From the NCBI GenBank assembly GCA_036381015.1, contig DASVDR010000024.1, positions 123,228 through 187,227 of the forward strand: a stretch of DNA of 64,000 bases, in the 5' to 3' direction. Each line of letters opens with the position of its first letter. The stretch's first letter is position 1. The notes under the pieces were generated by a model. It worked only from the letters and a program-made list of their open reading frames with translations. It did not search any database and was not told the origin of the DNA. The translations under genes were made by a program, and so were the position numbers. This stretch comes from Gammaproteobacteria bacterium (GTDB lineage Bacteria > Pseudomonadota > Gammaproteobacteria > Steroidobacterales > Rariloculaceae). Positions 14,740 to 23,214 of this stretch are shown here, piece after piece.

Positions 14740-15459
14740 ATGCACGAGATGACTCACGAAACGGAGGCGCGCGCCCGCCGCCGGCTCCCGGCCCTGATCG
14801 CGCTCGCCGCGCTCGCGGCCGCGGGCATGCTCGGAGGCGGCGCGGCGCTCGCGCAAGGCCCCGCTGCCGACGGGGGCGCGGGCGCTCAGGACGAGGACCT
14901 TATTTTCGGGGGCTCCGTGGAAGCGGGGCGAGAGAAGTCGACGACCTGCGCCGCTTGCCACGGCGTCGACGGCAACAGCGTGGCGCCGGAGTGGCCGAGC
15001 CTCGCGGGCCAGCACCCCACGTACATCTACCGGCAGCTCCAGGCGTATCGAAACGGCGAGCGGCAGGATCCGGCGATGGTCGGCTTCGCGTCGATGCTCT
15101 CGGAGCAGGACATGCGCGACCTCGCCGCGTATTTCTCGGTGCAGAAGCTCACGCCGAAGGGTGCGGACCCCGAGCTCGTCGGTCTCGGTGAGGACATTTA
15201 CCGGGGCGGCATTCCCGAGCGCGGCATCCCGGCGTGCACGGCGTGCCACGGTCCGGCGGGCCACGGCAACTATCTCGCCGCGTTTCCGCGGATCGGCGGG
15301 CAGCACTCTGCGTACATGCTGAAGACGCTCCACGATTACGCGGAAGGCGCGCGGCGGTCCGACGCCGACTACAACCAGATGATGCGCAACGTCGCCGACC
15401 AGCTGCTCGAGGACGAGATGCGCGCCGTCGTGAGCTACGTGCAGGGCTTGCGACGCTGA
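14740..15459 (+). CDS. Cytochrome c4, dihaem
   Basis: 239 residues with an N-terminal signal peptide (hydrophobic stretch about 16-38, cleavage near AALAQ). Two haem-binding motifs, CAACH and CTACH, lie in two similar domains of about 90 residues, each followed by a distal Met (GFASM, DYNQMM region). Cytochrome c4 is a periplasmic electron carrier to terminal oxidases. It is divergent from engB with 66 bp between them and is followed by dsbA, exactly as in Pseudomonas. A TACAAT hexamer at 14709-14714 could be its -10 element. With two haem-copper oxidases in the window it is a plausible electron donor for either. Confidence 0.92.
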   Translation: MHEMTHETEARARRRLPALIALAALAAAGMLGGGAALAQGPAADGGAGAQDEDLIFGGSVEAGREKSTTCAACHGVDGNSVAPEWPSLAGQHPTYIYRQLQAYRNGERQDPAMVGFASMLSEQDMRDLAAYFSVQKLTPKGADPELVGLGEDIYRGGIPERGIPACTACHGPAGHGNYLAAFPRIGGQHSAYMLKTLHDYAEGARRSDADYNQMMRNVADQLLEDEMRAVVSYVQGLRR

Positions 15460-15501
15460 AGCTTCGAGCACGCCCGCGGTCGGCCGCACGGGAGACGTGA
15501 G

Positions 15502-16245
15502 ATGAGAGTGATCAAGCCTCTGTTCCCGGCCCTCCTGGCGCTCGCGTTGGCCGCCTGCGAGGGCAACGCCCCCGACAGCGCCGCCGACCCGGGCCTCGAG
15601 AGCGGCCAGGCGACGCTCGCACCGGCCGCCGCCCCCGAGGCCGAGGACGGAGCGGAGAGCACGCAGGAGCCGACGTCGGCGCGATTTCAGCTCGGCACCC
15701 ACTACAGGCGCCTCTCGCCGACCCAGCCGACGAGCTCGAGCCCCGACCGCGTCGAGGTGGCCGAGATCTTCTGGTACGGCTGCCCGCACTGCTATGCGTT
15801 CGAGCCCTACATCGCACGGTGGCAAGCAGAGAAGCCGGCGTACGTCAGCTTCGTGCGCGTGCCCGCGGTCTGGAACCCTCTCCTGCGCCTGCACGCGCGG
15901 GCGTTCTATACGGCCCAGGCGCTCGGCAAGGGCGAAGCGATGCACGAGGCGTTCTTCACGGAGATTCACGAGAACGGCAATCCGCTCGATTCGGAGGAAG
16001 CGCTCGCGGAGTTTTTCGCGCGCTTCGGCGTCGATGCCGATGCATTCCGTGACGCCTTCGACTCCTTCGACGTGAACTCGAAGCTTCAGCGCGCGGACGA
16101 GCTGAACCGCCGTTACGAGATCACCAGCGTGCCGTCGATCGTCGTCAACGGGAAATACACGACGAACGCGACGATGGCGGGCGGCCACGACCAGCTGATC
16201 GAGCTGATCGGCGAGCTCGTCGAGGCGGAGCGGAGCGCCGACTGA
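15502..16245 (+). CDS. dsbA: DsbA-family thiol:disulfide interchange lipoprotein
   Basis: 247 residues. The thioredoxin-fold domain has the oxidant motif CPHC (Cys94 and Cys97, within WYGCPHCYAF) and the cis-proline segment TSVPSIVVNG. DsbA introduces disulfides into periplasmic proteins. Unlike classical soluble DsbA, the N-terminus ends in a lipobox, LALAAC, with the lipidation cysteine at residue 19. A roughly 65-residue Ala/Glu/Pro-rich linker follows before the catalytic domain. The Asp-rich start after Cys19 does not show Asp at +2 (it is Glu), so inner-membrane retention is uncertain. It probably shares a transcript with cytochrome c4 (42 bp gap). Confidence 0.9.
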   Translation: MRVIKPLFPALLALALAACEGNAPDSAADPGLESGQATLAPAAAPEAEDGAESTQEPTSARFQLGTHYRRLSPTQPTSSSPDRVEVAEIFWYGCPHCYAFEPYIARWQAEKPAYVSFVRVPAVWNPLLRLHARAFYTAQALGKGEAMHEAFFTEIHENGNPLDSEEALAEFFARFGVDADAFRDAFDSFDVNSKLQRADELNRRYEITSVPSIVVNGKYTTNATMAGGHDQLIELIGELVEAERSAD

Positions 16246-16328
16246 AGGACCGCGCCGCACGGCGCCGGCTCACCGCGCACGCCGCCGGACGCGGCGCTGC
16301 CTTGCGGGCACATCGAGCGATGCCGCGC

Positions 16329-17261
16329 TCAAAACGGATCCCGAGGCTCGGAGACGCCGTGGGGGTCCACGTGAATCAGCACCTCCGCCCCCGGAAAGAC
16401 CTCTTGCACGCCGGCCTCGATCTCCTCGCTGATCGCATGGGCTTCGAGCAGCGTGAGCGCCGGGTCGAGCTCGAGGTGCATCTGAATGAACTCGGTCGAG
16501 CCGGACGAGCGAGTGCGGATGTCGTGAACGCCGAGAACCGCCGGGTGAGCGTGCGCGATCCGCTCGATCTCCCTGCGTGACGCCGCCGGCAGCTCGCGGT
16601 CGAGCAGCACGGCGAGCGCGTCGACCACGATCGTGCGCACGCTCCAGAGGATTACGCCGACGACGAGGAGACCGAGCAGCGGATCGATGACGTACCACGA
16701 GAAGCGGTAAGCGACAAAAAGCCCGACGAGGATGGCCGCGTTCGTCAGGATGTCCGCCCGGTAGTGCATCGAATCGGCCGAGATCGCGAGCGATCCGGTG
16801 CGCGCGATCACGCGGCGTTGGAACGCGAACAGCCCGAGGGTCAGCAGCAGCGACGCCGCGATCGACGTCAGCGCCGCCGCGGGGGCGGCCGGTGGTTCCG
16901 GCCGGAGCAGGCGGCCGACGGCTTCCACGGCGACGAAGAGCGCGGACGCCGTCACGATCAACGCCTGGACGAGCCCGGCGACGCCTTCGGACTTGCCGTG
17001 GCCGAAACGATGCTCGCGATCGGCGGGCGTCAGCGCGACGCGCACGGCGACCAGCGTGATCAGCGAGGCGACGAGGTCGAGCGTCGAGTCCGCGAGCGAG
17101 CTCAGCACGGCGATCGAGCCGCTCGCGTACCAGGCCCAAAGCTTCCACGCGATCAGCACGACCGCGACGCTCACCGACGCGAACGCCGCGAGGCGCATCA
17201 GCCTCGCCCGTTCGCGCTCGAGGTCACTCGCCTGCATCGGTGGCGCGGCCGATCGAAGCAC
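16329..17261 (-). CDS. fieF: Cation diffusion facilitator (FieF-like metal efflux)
   Basis: 310 residues, six predicted transmembrane helices in the first 215, then a cytoplasmic ferredoxin-like domain. The transport-site residues of FieF are present as LADSTLDLVAS (Asp pair, helix 2) and HYRADIL (His and Asp, helix 5). The family exports Zn(II) and Fe(II) by proton antiport. The start is GTG at 17261 with GAGG 8 bp upstream; an ATG at 17237 lacks such a site. The gene follows the aminotransferase closely (9 bp gap) on the same strand. The metal preference cannot be read from sequence. Confidence 0.88.
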   Translation of the reverse strand: MLRSAAPPMQASDLERERARLMRLAAFASVSVAVVLIAWKLWAWYASGSIAVLSSLADSTLDLVASLITLVAVRVALTPADREHRFGHGKSEGVAGLVQALIVTASALFVAVEAVGRLLRPEPPAAPAAALTSIAASLLLTLGLFAFQRRVIARTGSLAISADSMHYRADILTNAAILVGLFVAYRFSWYVIDPLLGLLVVGVILWSVRTIVVDALAVLLDRELPAASRREIERIAHAHPAVLGVHDIRTRSSGSTEFIQMHLELDPALTLLEAHAISEEIEAGVQEVFPGAEVLIHVDPHGVSEPRDPF

Positions 17262-17270
17262 GTCACTGCC

Positions 17271-18419
17271 TCAGACGCGCGCGAGCCTCTCGGCCGCCGC
17301 GCGCAGCGTTGCGTCCTCCTTCGCGAAGCAGAACCGAACGATCGTCGCCGAAGGCGGATCGGCGTAGAACACCGAGATCGGAATCGCGGCGACGCCGTGC
17401 TCGACGGTAAGCCTTTGCGCGAACTGCCTGTCCGGCTCGTCCGAGATCCGCCCGTAGTCCGCGAGCTGAAAGTACGTGCCGCGGGCGGGGACGAGCTCGA
17501 AGCGGGAGCCTTGCATGAGCTCGAGGAACAGGTCGCGCTTCGCGCCGTAGAACTCGGGAAGCGACAGGTAATGCTCCGGGCATTCATCGAGATAGTCGGC
17601 GAGCGCATGCTGCAGCGGCGTGACGACGGCAAAGCACACGTACTGATGGACCTTCCTCAGCTCGGCGGTCAGTGCGCGAGGGGCGACCGCACAGCCGACC
17701 TTCCAGCCCGTCGCGTGGTAGGTCTTGCCGAACGAGAACACGGCGAACGAGCGCTCCCGAAGCTCCGGATGCGCGAGGACGGTCGCGTGACGGCGGCCGT
17801 CGAACACGATGTGCTCGTACACCTCGTCGCTCAGCACGTAGCAGCCGTAGGGGCGGAGCGCCGCTGCGAGCGCGTCGAGGTCGTCCGGCGCGAGCAGCGC
17901 GCCGGTCGGGTTGTGCGGCGAGTTCACGATCACGAGGCGGGTCCGATCGCTCAGGACGCCGCGGAGCCGATCCCAATCGATCGCGAACGTGCCCGGCGTG
18001 AGCGGGACGTGCAGCGTCCGGCCTCCGGCGAGCTCGACGGCCGGCTCGTACGAGTCGTACGCCGGATCGAAGACGATCACGTCGTCGCCCGGGCGCACGA
18101 CGGCGTGCACCGCGCAAAACAGCGCTTCGGTTCCGCCGGCCGTGACCGTGATCTCGGCATCCGGATCGGCATGCGCGCCGTAGACGCGACGAAGCTTCTC
18201 GGCGATCGCCTCCCGCAACGGCGCGGCTCCCGCCATCGGCGCATACTGATTGCGCCCCGCCTCGAGATGCGCGCGCACGAGCTCGACGAGCCGCGCGGGC
18301 GGTTGAAAGTCCGGGAAGCCCTGTGAGAGGTTAATGGCGTGGTGCTCCTCGGCGAGCTGTGACATGACGGTGAAGATCGTGGTCCCGACCTTCGGCAGCT
18401 TCGTCTCGAGCAGATTCAT
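17271..18419 (-). CDS. ybdL: Methionine aminotransferase, YbdL-type
   Basis: 382 residues. It is closely similar to E. coli YbdL along its length: KLPKVGTTIFTVMSQLA, INLSQGFPDF, NQYAPM, VTAGGTEAL, FDPAYDSY, NSPHNPTG and SDEVYEHI. The PLP lysine lies in SFGKTYHATGWKVG. YbdL is a fold-type I PLP aminotransferase preferring methionine, histidine and phenylalanine. The start ATG at 18419 is set by the conserved N-terminus; the frame is open further upstream. It is divergent from the DUF2905 gene with an 18-bp gap. Confidence 0.9.
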   Translation of the reverse strand: MNLLETKLPKVGTTIFTVMSQLAEEHHAINLSQGFPDFQPPARLVELVRAHLEAGRNQYAPMAGAAPLREAIAEKLRRVYGAHADPDAEITVTAGGTEALFCAVHAVVRPGDDVIVFDPAYDSYEPAVELAGGRTLHVPLTPGTFAIDWDRLRGVLSDRTRLVIVNSPHNPTGALLAPDDLDALAAALRPYGCYVLSDEVYEHIVFDGRRHATVLAHPELRERSFAVFSFGKTYHATGWKVGCAVAPRALTAELRKVHQYVCFAVVTPLQHALADYLDECPEHYLSLPEFYGAKRDLFLELMQGSRFELVPARGTYFQLADYGRISDEPDRQFAQRLTVEHGVAAIPISVFYADPPSATIVRFCFAKEDATLRAAAERLARV

Positions 18420-18437
18420 GCGCGCGGAGCCTCGGTG

Positions 18438-18650
18438 ATGCTCGCAAAGCTCTTGATCGGCGTCGGCCTCGCGATCCTCGCGATCGGCCTGCTCCTGCAT
18501 TTCGCGCCCGGCGCGCTCAGCTGGTTCGGACGCCTGCCCGGCGACATCCGGATCGAGCGCGGCAACACGCGTATCTTCTTTCCGCTCACGTCGATGATCA
18601 TCGTCAGCATCGTGCTCACCGTGTTGCTGAACGTGTTCTTCCGTAGATGA
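18438..18650 (+). CDS. DUF2905 family small membrane protein
   Basis: 70 residues with two transmembrane helices (about 5-22 and 48-66). A conserved linker reads FGRLPGDIRIERGNTRIFFPL, typical of DUF2905. The start ATG at 18438 has GGAG 8 bp upstream. The function of the family is unknown. The following 205 bp up to tatC hold only GC-rich palindromic sequence and no gene that I can support. Confidence 0.85.
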   Translation: MLAKLLIGVGLAILAIGLLLHFAPGALSWFGRLPGDIRIERGNTRIFFPLTSMIIVSIVLTVLLNVFFRR

Positions 18651-18855
18651 CCCGCCCTCGGCGCGGCGACGTGGCGCGGTACAGGAGCACCGATCTCGAC
18701 GGCCGGCGGCGGCCGGCCGCGTCAGGGCCGGCGCCGGTCACCGAGGCCTGAATCCACGGCGGCGGGAGCCCCGCGAAAAGCCCGGGCTGGCCGTCGGCCG
18801 ACGCTCGCGCGGCGAAGCGGAGCCGCGTCGCCGGCGCGCTCCGCCGGCGGCCGTC

Positions 18856-19638
18856 TCACGCCTCCTCGGCTTCCTCCTGCGGCGCGTTCATTTTCTCCGG
18901 CAGCAAGAACCTCGCCATGATCAGGCCGCCCTCGTAGAGCATGTACATCGGCAGGGCCAAGAGCGTCTGCGAGATCACGTCCGGCGGCGTGAGGAACATT
19001 CCGACGACGAACGCCCCGAGAAACACATAGGGCCGCGCCGCGCGCAGCTTGCGGACGTCGATGAGCCCGCTCCAGATCAGGAGCACGGTGCCGATCGGCA
19101 CCTCGAACGATAGCCCGAAGGCGAGGAACAGCGTGAGGACGAAGGTCAGATAGGAGTTGATGTCGGTCATCACCGCGACGCCTTCCGGCGTGGATCCCAC
19201 GAAGAATCCGAACATCAACGGAAAGACGAGGTAATACGCGAACGCGATGCCGGTGTAGAAAAGCACGATGCTCGAGACGAGCAACGGCAGCGCGAAACGC
19301 TTCTCGCGGCGATAAAGCCCGGGAGCGATGAAAGCCCACGCCTGGTACAGAACGGCGGGCATCGCGACGAACAGCGCGACGAACAGCGTGGTCTTGAAAG
19401 GCGTCAGGAACGGGCTCGCGACTTGGGTCGCGATCATCGTCGCCCCTTCCGGGAGCCTCGACATCAGCGGAGCGGCGATCGCCGTGAAGATTCTTTGGGA
19501 GAACGGCACGAGGCAGAGGAAAACGACGCCGACGGCCAAGAGCGACTTCATCATCCGGGAGCGCAGCTCCACGAGATGAGAGATCAGCGTGCCTTCGGCA
19601 AGCTTCTCGTCCTCGGTGTCGTTCATCACACGGCTCAC
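18856..19638 (-). CDS. tatC: Twin-arginine translocase subunit TatC
   Basis: 260 residues with six transmembrane helices. The family-conserved N-terminus LISHLVELRSRMM, the periplasmic ASPFLTPFK loop, FYTGIAFAYYLVFP and FGLSFEVP are all present. TatC is the signal-peptide receptor of the Tat export system for folded proteins. The start is GTG at 19638, overlapping the tatB stop, with AAGGA 10 bp upstream; ATG 19626 is an alternative. Last gene of the tatA-tatB-tatC operon. Confidence 0.95.
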   Translation of the reverse strand: MSRVMNDTEDEKLAEGTLISHLVELRSRMMKSLLAVGVVFLCLVPFSQRIFTAIAAPLMSRLPEGATMIATQVASPFLTPFKTTLFVALFVAMPAVLYQAWAFIAPGLYRREKRFALPLLVSSIVLFYTGIAFAYYLVFPLMFGFFVGSTPEGVAVMTDINSYLTFVLTLFLAFGLSFEVPIGTVLLIWSGLIDVRKLRAARPYVFLGAFVVGMFLTPPDVISQTLLALPMYMLYEGGLIMARFLLPEKMNAPQEEAEEA

Positions 19639-20225
19639 TGCGCCGTCGTCCTTCGGCGTTCCGTCTCGCCCGCGCCGGCCTCGACATTCTCGCCGCGCTC
19701 GTCGCCGTCCGCGAGCGCGGGCTCCGCGTGCGCGGGCGGGCGAGCATCGACGACCGGGGCGCGATCATGCCTCGGCGCCGGAGGCGCAGCCTGCGCTTCG
19801 GGCGCGGGTGAGGAGGCGACGGCCGAGGCGGCCACGCTCGCGTCTCCGCCCGGCGTCTTCGCTTCGCCAGGCCCGTCGGCTTCGGCCTCACCCGCCGGAG
19901 CGGCCCCAGCCTCCGGAGCGGCGGCTCCGGCCTCGGCCTCCGGAGGAGTTCCGGCCTCACCCTGCGCTTCGGACCCGCCGGAATCGGCGGCCTGCGTCTC
20001 CGCAGGCTTGCTCGCGCGCTCGGCCTCCCGGCGCTTCTGCTGGCGCTGAAACTCCTCGAGCGCGATCTCGCGCTCGATCTGATAGCGGAGGTGGTTCGCC
20101 GTGCGGCGCGCTTTCGCGACCCAACGGCCGATCTGCGCGGCGACGCGCGGCAGCCGCTCGGGCCCGAGGATCAGAAGCCCGATCACGAAGACGAGAACGA
20201 GCTCTCCGGAGCCCACGCCGAACAT
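19635..20225 (-). CDS. tatB: Twin-arginine translocase subunit TatB
   Basis: 196 residues. One N-terminal transmembrane helix (LVLVFVIGLLILGPERLP) carries the conserved Gly-Pro hinge, followed by an amphipathic helix (IGRWVAKARRTANHLRYQIERE). The remaining 120 residues are an Ala/Glu/Pro-rich, low-complexity tail. The usual GFSEL start is GSGEL here. TatB forms the receptor complex with TatC. It is coupled to tatC by a GTGA overlap and sits 22 bp after tatA. Confidence 0.92.
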   Translation of the reverse strand: MFGVGSGELVLVFVIGLLILGPERLPRVAAQIGRWVAKARRTANHLRYQIEREIALEEFQRQQKRREAERASKPAETQAADSGGSEAQGEAGTPPEAEAGAAAPEAGAAPAGEAEADGPGEAKTPGGDASVAASAVASSPAPEAQAAPPAPRHDRAPVVDARPPAHAEPALADGDERGENVEAGAGETERRRTTAQ

Positions 20226-20247
20226 CAGAGCCTACCGACCCCTGCGC

Positions 20248-20478
20248 TCACCCGTGAGACGCCTTGTCCTTCTGCTCCGCGAACTCCGCGTCCGGCTGGT
20301 TCGCTTCGAGCCGCTTCGCGTCTTCCTTCTCGTCGTCCTGTTCCATCGCCTTGCGGAAGCTCTTCAGAGCGCCGCCGAGGTCGCTGCCGATCGTCTTCAG
20401 CCGCTTCGTGCCGAAGATCAGCACGACGATCAGCAAGATGATCAGGAGCTGCCAGATGCTGATTCCGCCGAGTCCCAT
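20248..20478 (-). CDS. tatA: Twin-arginine translocase subunit TatA
   Basis: 76 residues. A typical Tat[21 protein letters not shown] membrane helix, [22 protein letters not shown] hinge and amphipathic helix, then a charged tail. TatA oligomerises to form the export pore. GGAGG lies 5 bp before the ATG at 20478. First gene of the tat operon; dtd lies 44 bp upstream on the same strand and may be co-transcribed. Confidence 0.95.
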   Translation of the reverse strand: MGLGGISIWQLLIILLIVVLIFGTKRLKTIGSDLGGALKSFRKAMEQDDEKEDAKRLEANQPDAEFAEQKDKASHG

Positions 20479-20522
20479 CGCATCCTCCGGGGCAAGCAAA
20501 GTGCCTAATGATACGCCAAAGA

Positions 20523-20987
20523 TCAGGCGCCTCGCCGGGGGCCGTCCGGCGGGACTTGCAGCCAAAACGTCACGGGGCCGACGTTCGTGAGCGCCACGTC
20601 CATCTCCGCGCCGAATCGCCCTCGGGCCACGGGGACGCCCCGTGCCTCGACCTCGCGGGCCAGCAGGTCGAACAGCGCCGCCCCGATCGCCGGCTCCGCC
20701 GCCTTCGAGAACCCGGCCCGCGTGCCCTTGCGCGTGTCCGCGGCGAGCGTGAACTGCGGCACGAGCAGAATGCTCCCTCCGGCGGCCGCGACGCTCACGT
20801 TCATGCGGCCGCCGGCGTCCGGGAACACGCGGTATTCGACCAGCCGCGCCGCAAGTCGTTTCGCCTGGTTCTCGCCGTCTCCGCGCTCGACGCCGACGAG
20901 CACGAGAAGCCCCCGGCCGATGCTCGCGACGACATCGCCGCCCACGGTCACGCTCGCGTGGCTGACCCGCTGCAGCAGACCGATCAC
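20523..20987 (-). CDS. dtd: D-aminoacyl-tRNA deacylase
   Basis: 154 residues. Dtd removes D-amino acids (and glycine on tRNA-Ala) from mischarged tRNAs. It shows [23 protein letters not shown], the active-site segments [10 protein letters not shown] and the C-terminal Gly-cisPro motif as NVGPVTFWL. The start is GTG at 20987 with GGAGG 6 bp upstream, although the frame is open further. It lies just upstream of tatA on the same strand. Confidence 0.94.
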   Translation of the reverse strand: MIGLLQRVSHASVTVGGDVVASIGRGLLVLVGVERGDGENQAKRLAARLVEYRVFPDAGGRMNVSVAAAGGSILLVPQFTLAADTRKGTRAGFSKAAEPAIGAALFDLLAREVEARGVPVARGRFGAEMDVALTNVGPVTFWLQVPPDGPRRGA

Positions 20988-21452
20988 AGGGCCTCCGGCC
21001 GGCGAACGGCCGCGCGCCGGGAGTACCGGGCGGCCGGCGGCAGGGCCAGCCAATGGGGGTCCGCCAGCGGGCCGGAATCGCCTTCGGGCGGGATCGGCTC
21101 GCCAAATCCCACTTTGATCCTGAAATTCACCCGATTCTCCGTTCTACTCACCACTTAACGCGTTTTTGGAGCGAAGTGGCCTCCAAGCCCAAGTTTTAAG
21201 CACTGACTCAGGCGACTAGGTACTTGATGAAGGCGGAAGTTTGAGAGACGCCCCCTATGTGGGAAAGGGAGGTTGATTACAGAGACGTGGCAGTAAGTAT
21301 GGCCTCGTTTTTGCTCAGCGAAAGCGATGCTACGCCGGATCACAGTTCCAGCACTTAGATTTTTGCATTTCGTGCAGAAGTTCCCATACTATCGCCGTTC
21401 CAGATCTGCTGGTGACAATGAGCACGAGCGAGAAGACTGGGCGGATAGACAG
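20988..21452. other. Intergenic junction into a lower-GC segment, no supported gene
   Basis: The first 165 bp are GC-rich. On the minus strand a 55-codon frame (GTG at 21151 to a stop at 20984) overlaps the dtd start (GTGA). It has no recognisable homology and may be a gene remnant. From about 21100 the base composition falls clearly below that of the neighbours. CCACTT and AAGTGG around 21151-21179 could form a weak hairpin. No promoter or coding region can be supported up to 21452. Confidence 0.4.
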
Positions 21453-21611
21453 ATGGCACGCCAAATCAAAGCGACCCCGATTCTACGGGGCAAGAGCGCC
21501 CGGCGCTCTGAAAAGCAGCTCAAAGAGAACGAACAGCGGAAGGTTTCTGCCGCTGAGTACCAGCGTGCGGCTAATACTTACACCCGAATCCGCATAAGAG
21601 GTGACAAGTAG
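21453..21611 (+). CDS. Small antitoxin-like protein preceding a GNAT gene
   Basis: 52 residues, basic, starting MARQIKATPILRGKSARR and ending TYTRIRIRGDK. It contains a KxLKENEQRKVS helix. Proteins of this size and pattern commonly precede GNAT-fold acetyltransferase toxins. The toxin-like frame overlaps its last 11 bp, as in type II toxin-antitoxin operons. The open frame extends upstream to 21327, but the conserved-looking protein begins at 21453. Base composition is markedly less GC-rich than the flanking chromosome, which suggests horizontal acquisition. The family is recognised only by pattern. Confidence 0.5.
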   Translation: MARQIKATPILRGKSARRSEKQLKENEQRKVSAAEYQRAANTYTRIRIRGDK

Positions 21612-22011
21612 CGCCTCCTTCGAGCTGCGCCGGCTCCAAGCCGAGGAAGTTCGCCCCAAATTTTCATGCGGGGATGATGACTTAGACGAGTTCTTCCCTA
21701 AGGACTCCATTGCACACGGCCTTCAGCTTCTCTGCGTCAGTTATGTCCTCGAAGTTGGCGGAGAAGTGGTCGCCTTTTTCAGCTTGCTGAACGACGCGAT
21801 TCGAAAAGAGGATGTTCCAAGACGGTCAGAATTGCGCCGCTTCTTGAGGTTTGTCCCGCATCCGAAGCAGTACAGCAGCATGCCAGCCGTTAAGATCGGT
21901 CGGCTTGGGGTAGCGAAGAAGTGTCAGGGGAGAGGATATGGCCAGGACATGTACTTCGACCTTGGCCCTTTCGCACGGGCGGCGACAGAATCGGAGAAAT
22001 CGGACCGTTGA
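21601..22011 (+). pseudogene. Truncated GNAT-family acetyltransferase (toxin-like)
   Basis: 136 residues; intact relatives have about 160-170. The first 118 residues follow the toxin-type GNAT pattern: FELRRLQAEE, FSCGDDDLDEFF, a YVLEVGGEVVAFFSLL strand and KIGRLGVAKKCQGRGYGQDM, the acetyl-CoA pyrophosphate-binding loop. After this the expected C-terminal helices and strands are replaced by an unrelated 20 residues. The truncation falls next to an imperfect direct repeat (22011-22032 and 22054-22075). Intact relatives acetylate aminoacyl-tRNA; this copy lacks the second half of the cofactor site and is probably inactive. It starts with GTG, overlapping the antitoxin-like gene. Confidence 0.6.
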
Positions 22012-22128
22012 CCCCACTCCGAGGGCGATTCCTAGGATCAGTAGCGCCGTCGAACCCCACTCCCAAGGCGTTCCGCGTTAACGGCTCCCACTTTCGTGCA
22101 TTTGCGAGCGATTCTCGATTGAGGGTCG

Positions 22129-22148
22129 CTAGCTGTCCCTAGCTGTCC
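22129..22148. repeat. Tandem 10-bp duplication
   Basis: CTAGCTGTCC occurs twice with no gap at 22129-22138 and 22139-22148. It may be a scar of slippage or of element insertion at the edge of the low-GC patch. Confidence 0.6.
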
Positions 22149-22162
22149 TATCAAGGGGGTTC

Positions 22163-22176
22163 AGTAGGTACCTACT
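22163..22176. promoter_or_regulatory. Perfect 14-bp palindrome AGTAGGTACCTACT
   Basis: A fully symmetric operator-like sequence in non-coding DNA, 27 bp after the start of the second tandem unit. No partner gene is obvious; the nearest downstream gene is azurin, 430 bp away. Confidence 0.35.
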
Positions 22177-22447
22177 TGCCCCGAATCATCCTCGTCGCGG
22201 TAGGCCGATTCGTCGACGGCGGCTCCCGGCAGGCTCCCGCTCTGCCGACTTCCCCTCCGCAAAGGGTATCCAACCGAGGGGACGAGCGCGGCAGCTCCCG
22301 AATGCGCGGCCGGTACCGAGCGGACGTCGCTTCCGCTTCCGCTGCGTTGCGGGCGTGCCGAGGTCGGGGAGCACGTGCCCGGATGCGAAGTCGATGCGGC
22401 GGCGCGCGAACCGGGCCGTACGATTTCCGCGGAAGCCAACGGCGGCG

Positions 22448-22476
22448 TTGACACCGCTAGGCTTCGCCGCAATGAT
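22448..22476 (+). promoter_or_regulatory. Putative sigma70 promoter of azurin
   Basis: A perfect TTGACA (22448-22453), an exact 17-bp spacer and AATGAT (22471-22476, four of six consensus bases). It would give a leader of about 120 nt before the azurin ATG at 22604. Confidence 0.5.
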
Positions 22477-22603
22477 CTTCGCCGCGACGGCCCGGGGCCT
22501 CGATCGCGGCCGTAGCTTTCGCGCCATGACCGGTCGTCGTCGGTCTGTTAACATCGGTCGAGTGGGAAGGAACGCTGCGACTCGCCGATAAAGAGGGAAC
22601 TGC

Positions 22604-23050
22604 ATGACACGTGCCGCTGCTTTTCTCGGGTTGCTCGGATTGATCGCCGCCGCGCCTGCCGTCGCGCAGGAGTGCGAGCTGACGATCGAGGGCAACGATC
22701 AGATCATGTACAACAAGAAGGAGCTGCGGGTCAGCGCCGATTGTAAGATGGTGACCGTCACGCTGCGGCACGTAGGGATGCTGGCCGCGAACGTGATGGG
22801 TCACAACTGGGTTTTGACGAAGACGGAAGACTTCATGCCGGTCGCCCAGGCCGGCCAGGCAGCCGGGCCGCCCAACTTCGTCCCGGCGAACGACGAACGC
22901 GTGATCGCCGCCAGCGCGGTGGTCGGCGGCGGTGAGGAAGTGTCGGTCACGTTCGACCTCTCGCAGCTGGAGCCGGGGGGCGACTACACGTACTTCTGCA
23001 CGTTTCCGGGGCACTTCGTGCTGATGAACGGCAAGTTCATCATCGAGTAG
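22604..23050 (+). CDS. azu: Azurin, blue copper protein
   Basis: 148 residues with a signal peptide (hydrophobic 4-19, cleavage after PAVAQ). The mature protein starts ECELTIEGNDQIMYN, typical of azurins. The type I copper ligands are present: His in MGHNWVL, then Cys, His and Met in the CTFPGHFVLMNG segment. The disulfide cysteines (ECEL and SADCK) are kept. Azurin is a periplasmic one-electron carrier. The gene stands just before a coxMNOP-type oxidase operon on the same strand (164-bp gap), so it may donate electrons to that oxidase. Confidence 0.95.
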   Translation: MTRAAAFLGLLGLIAAAPAVAQECELTIEGNDQIMYNKKELRVSADCKMVTVTLRHVGMLAANVMGHNWVLTKTEDFMPVAQAGQAAGPPNFVPANDERVIAASAVVGGGEEVSVTFDLSQLEPGGDYTYFCTFPGHFVLMNGKFIIE

Positions 23051-23214
23051 GTCGACTCGGGTCGGGTCAGGACAGGAAGTTCGCGAGGAGCGTTCTGAAC
23101 AGGGAAGTTGGAAGTGGAGTAGAGCAGCAGAAGACATAGAGGGACCGGCACACCTTTTGTGCAACTCGGGCGATCGCGCAGCCGTTCGCCTACAAGACGC
23201 AAGGTGCATGGGGT

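Larger units (their letters stand above)
22012..22603. other. 592-bp non-coding stretch between GNAT remnant and azurin
   Basis: No coding region is supported. The segment holds an imperfect direct repeat (ACCCCACTCC at 22011-22020 and 22054-22063 with similar flanks), a 10-bp tandem duplication CTAGCTGTCC (22129-22148) and a perfect 14-bp palindrome (22163-22176). A promoter-like pair lies at 22448-22476. Composition rises back to the chromosomal GC level after about 22200. Confidence 0.5.

Noticed and set aside
18651-18855. GC-rich palindromic sequence after the DUF2905 gene as a terminator
   Set aside because: Several short GC-only palindromes occur by composition alone and no T-run follows them.
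21155-21343. 62-codon minus-strand frame in the low-GC patch
   Set aside because: No homology, no ribosome-binding site and no neighbour context; the composition is plausible for random open sequence.
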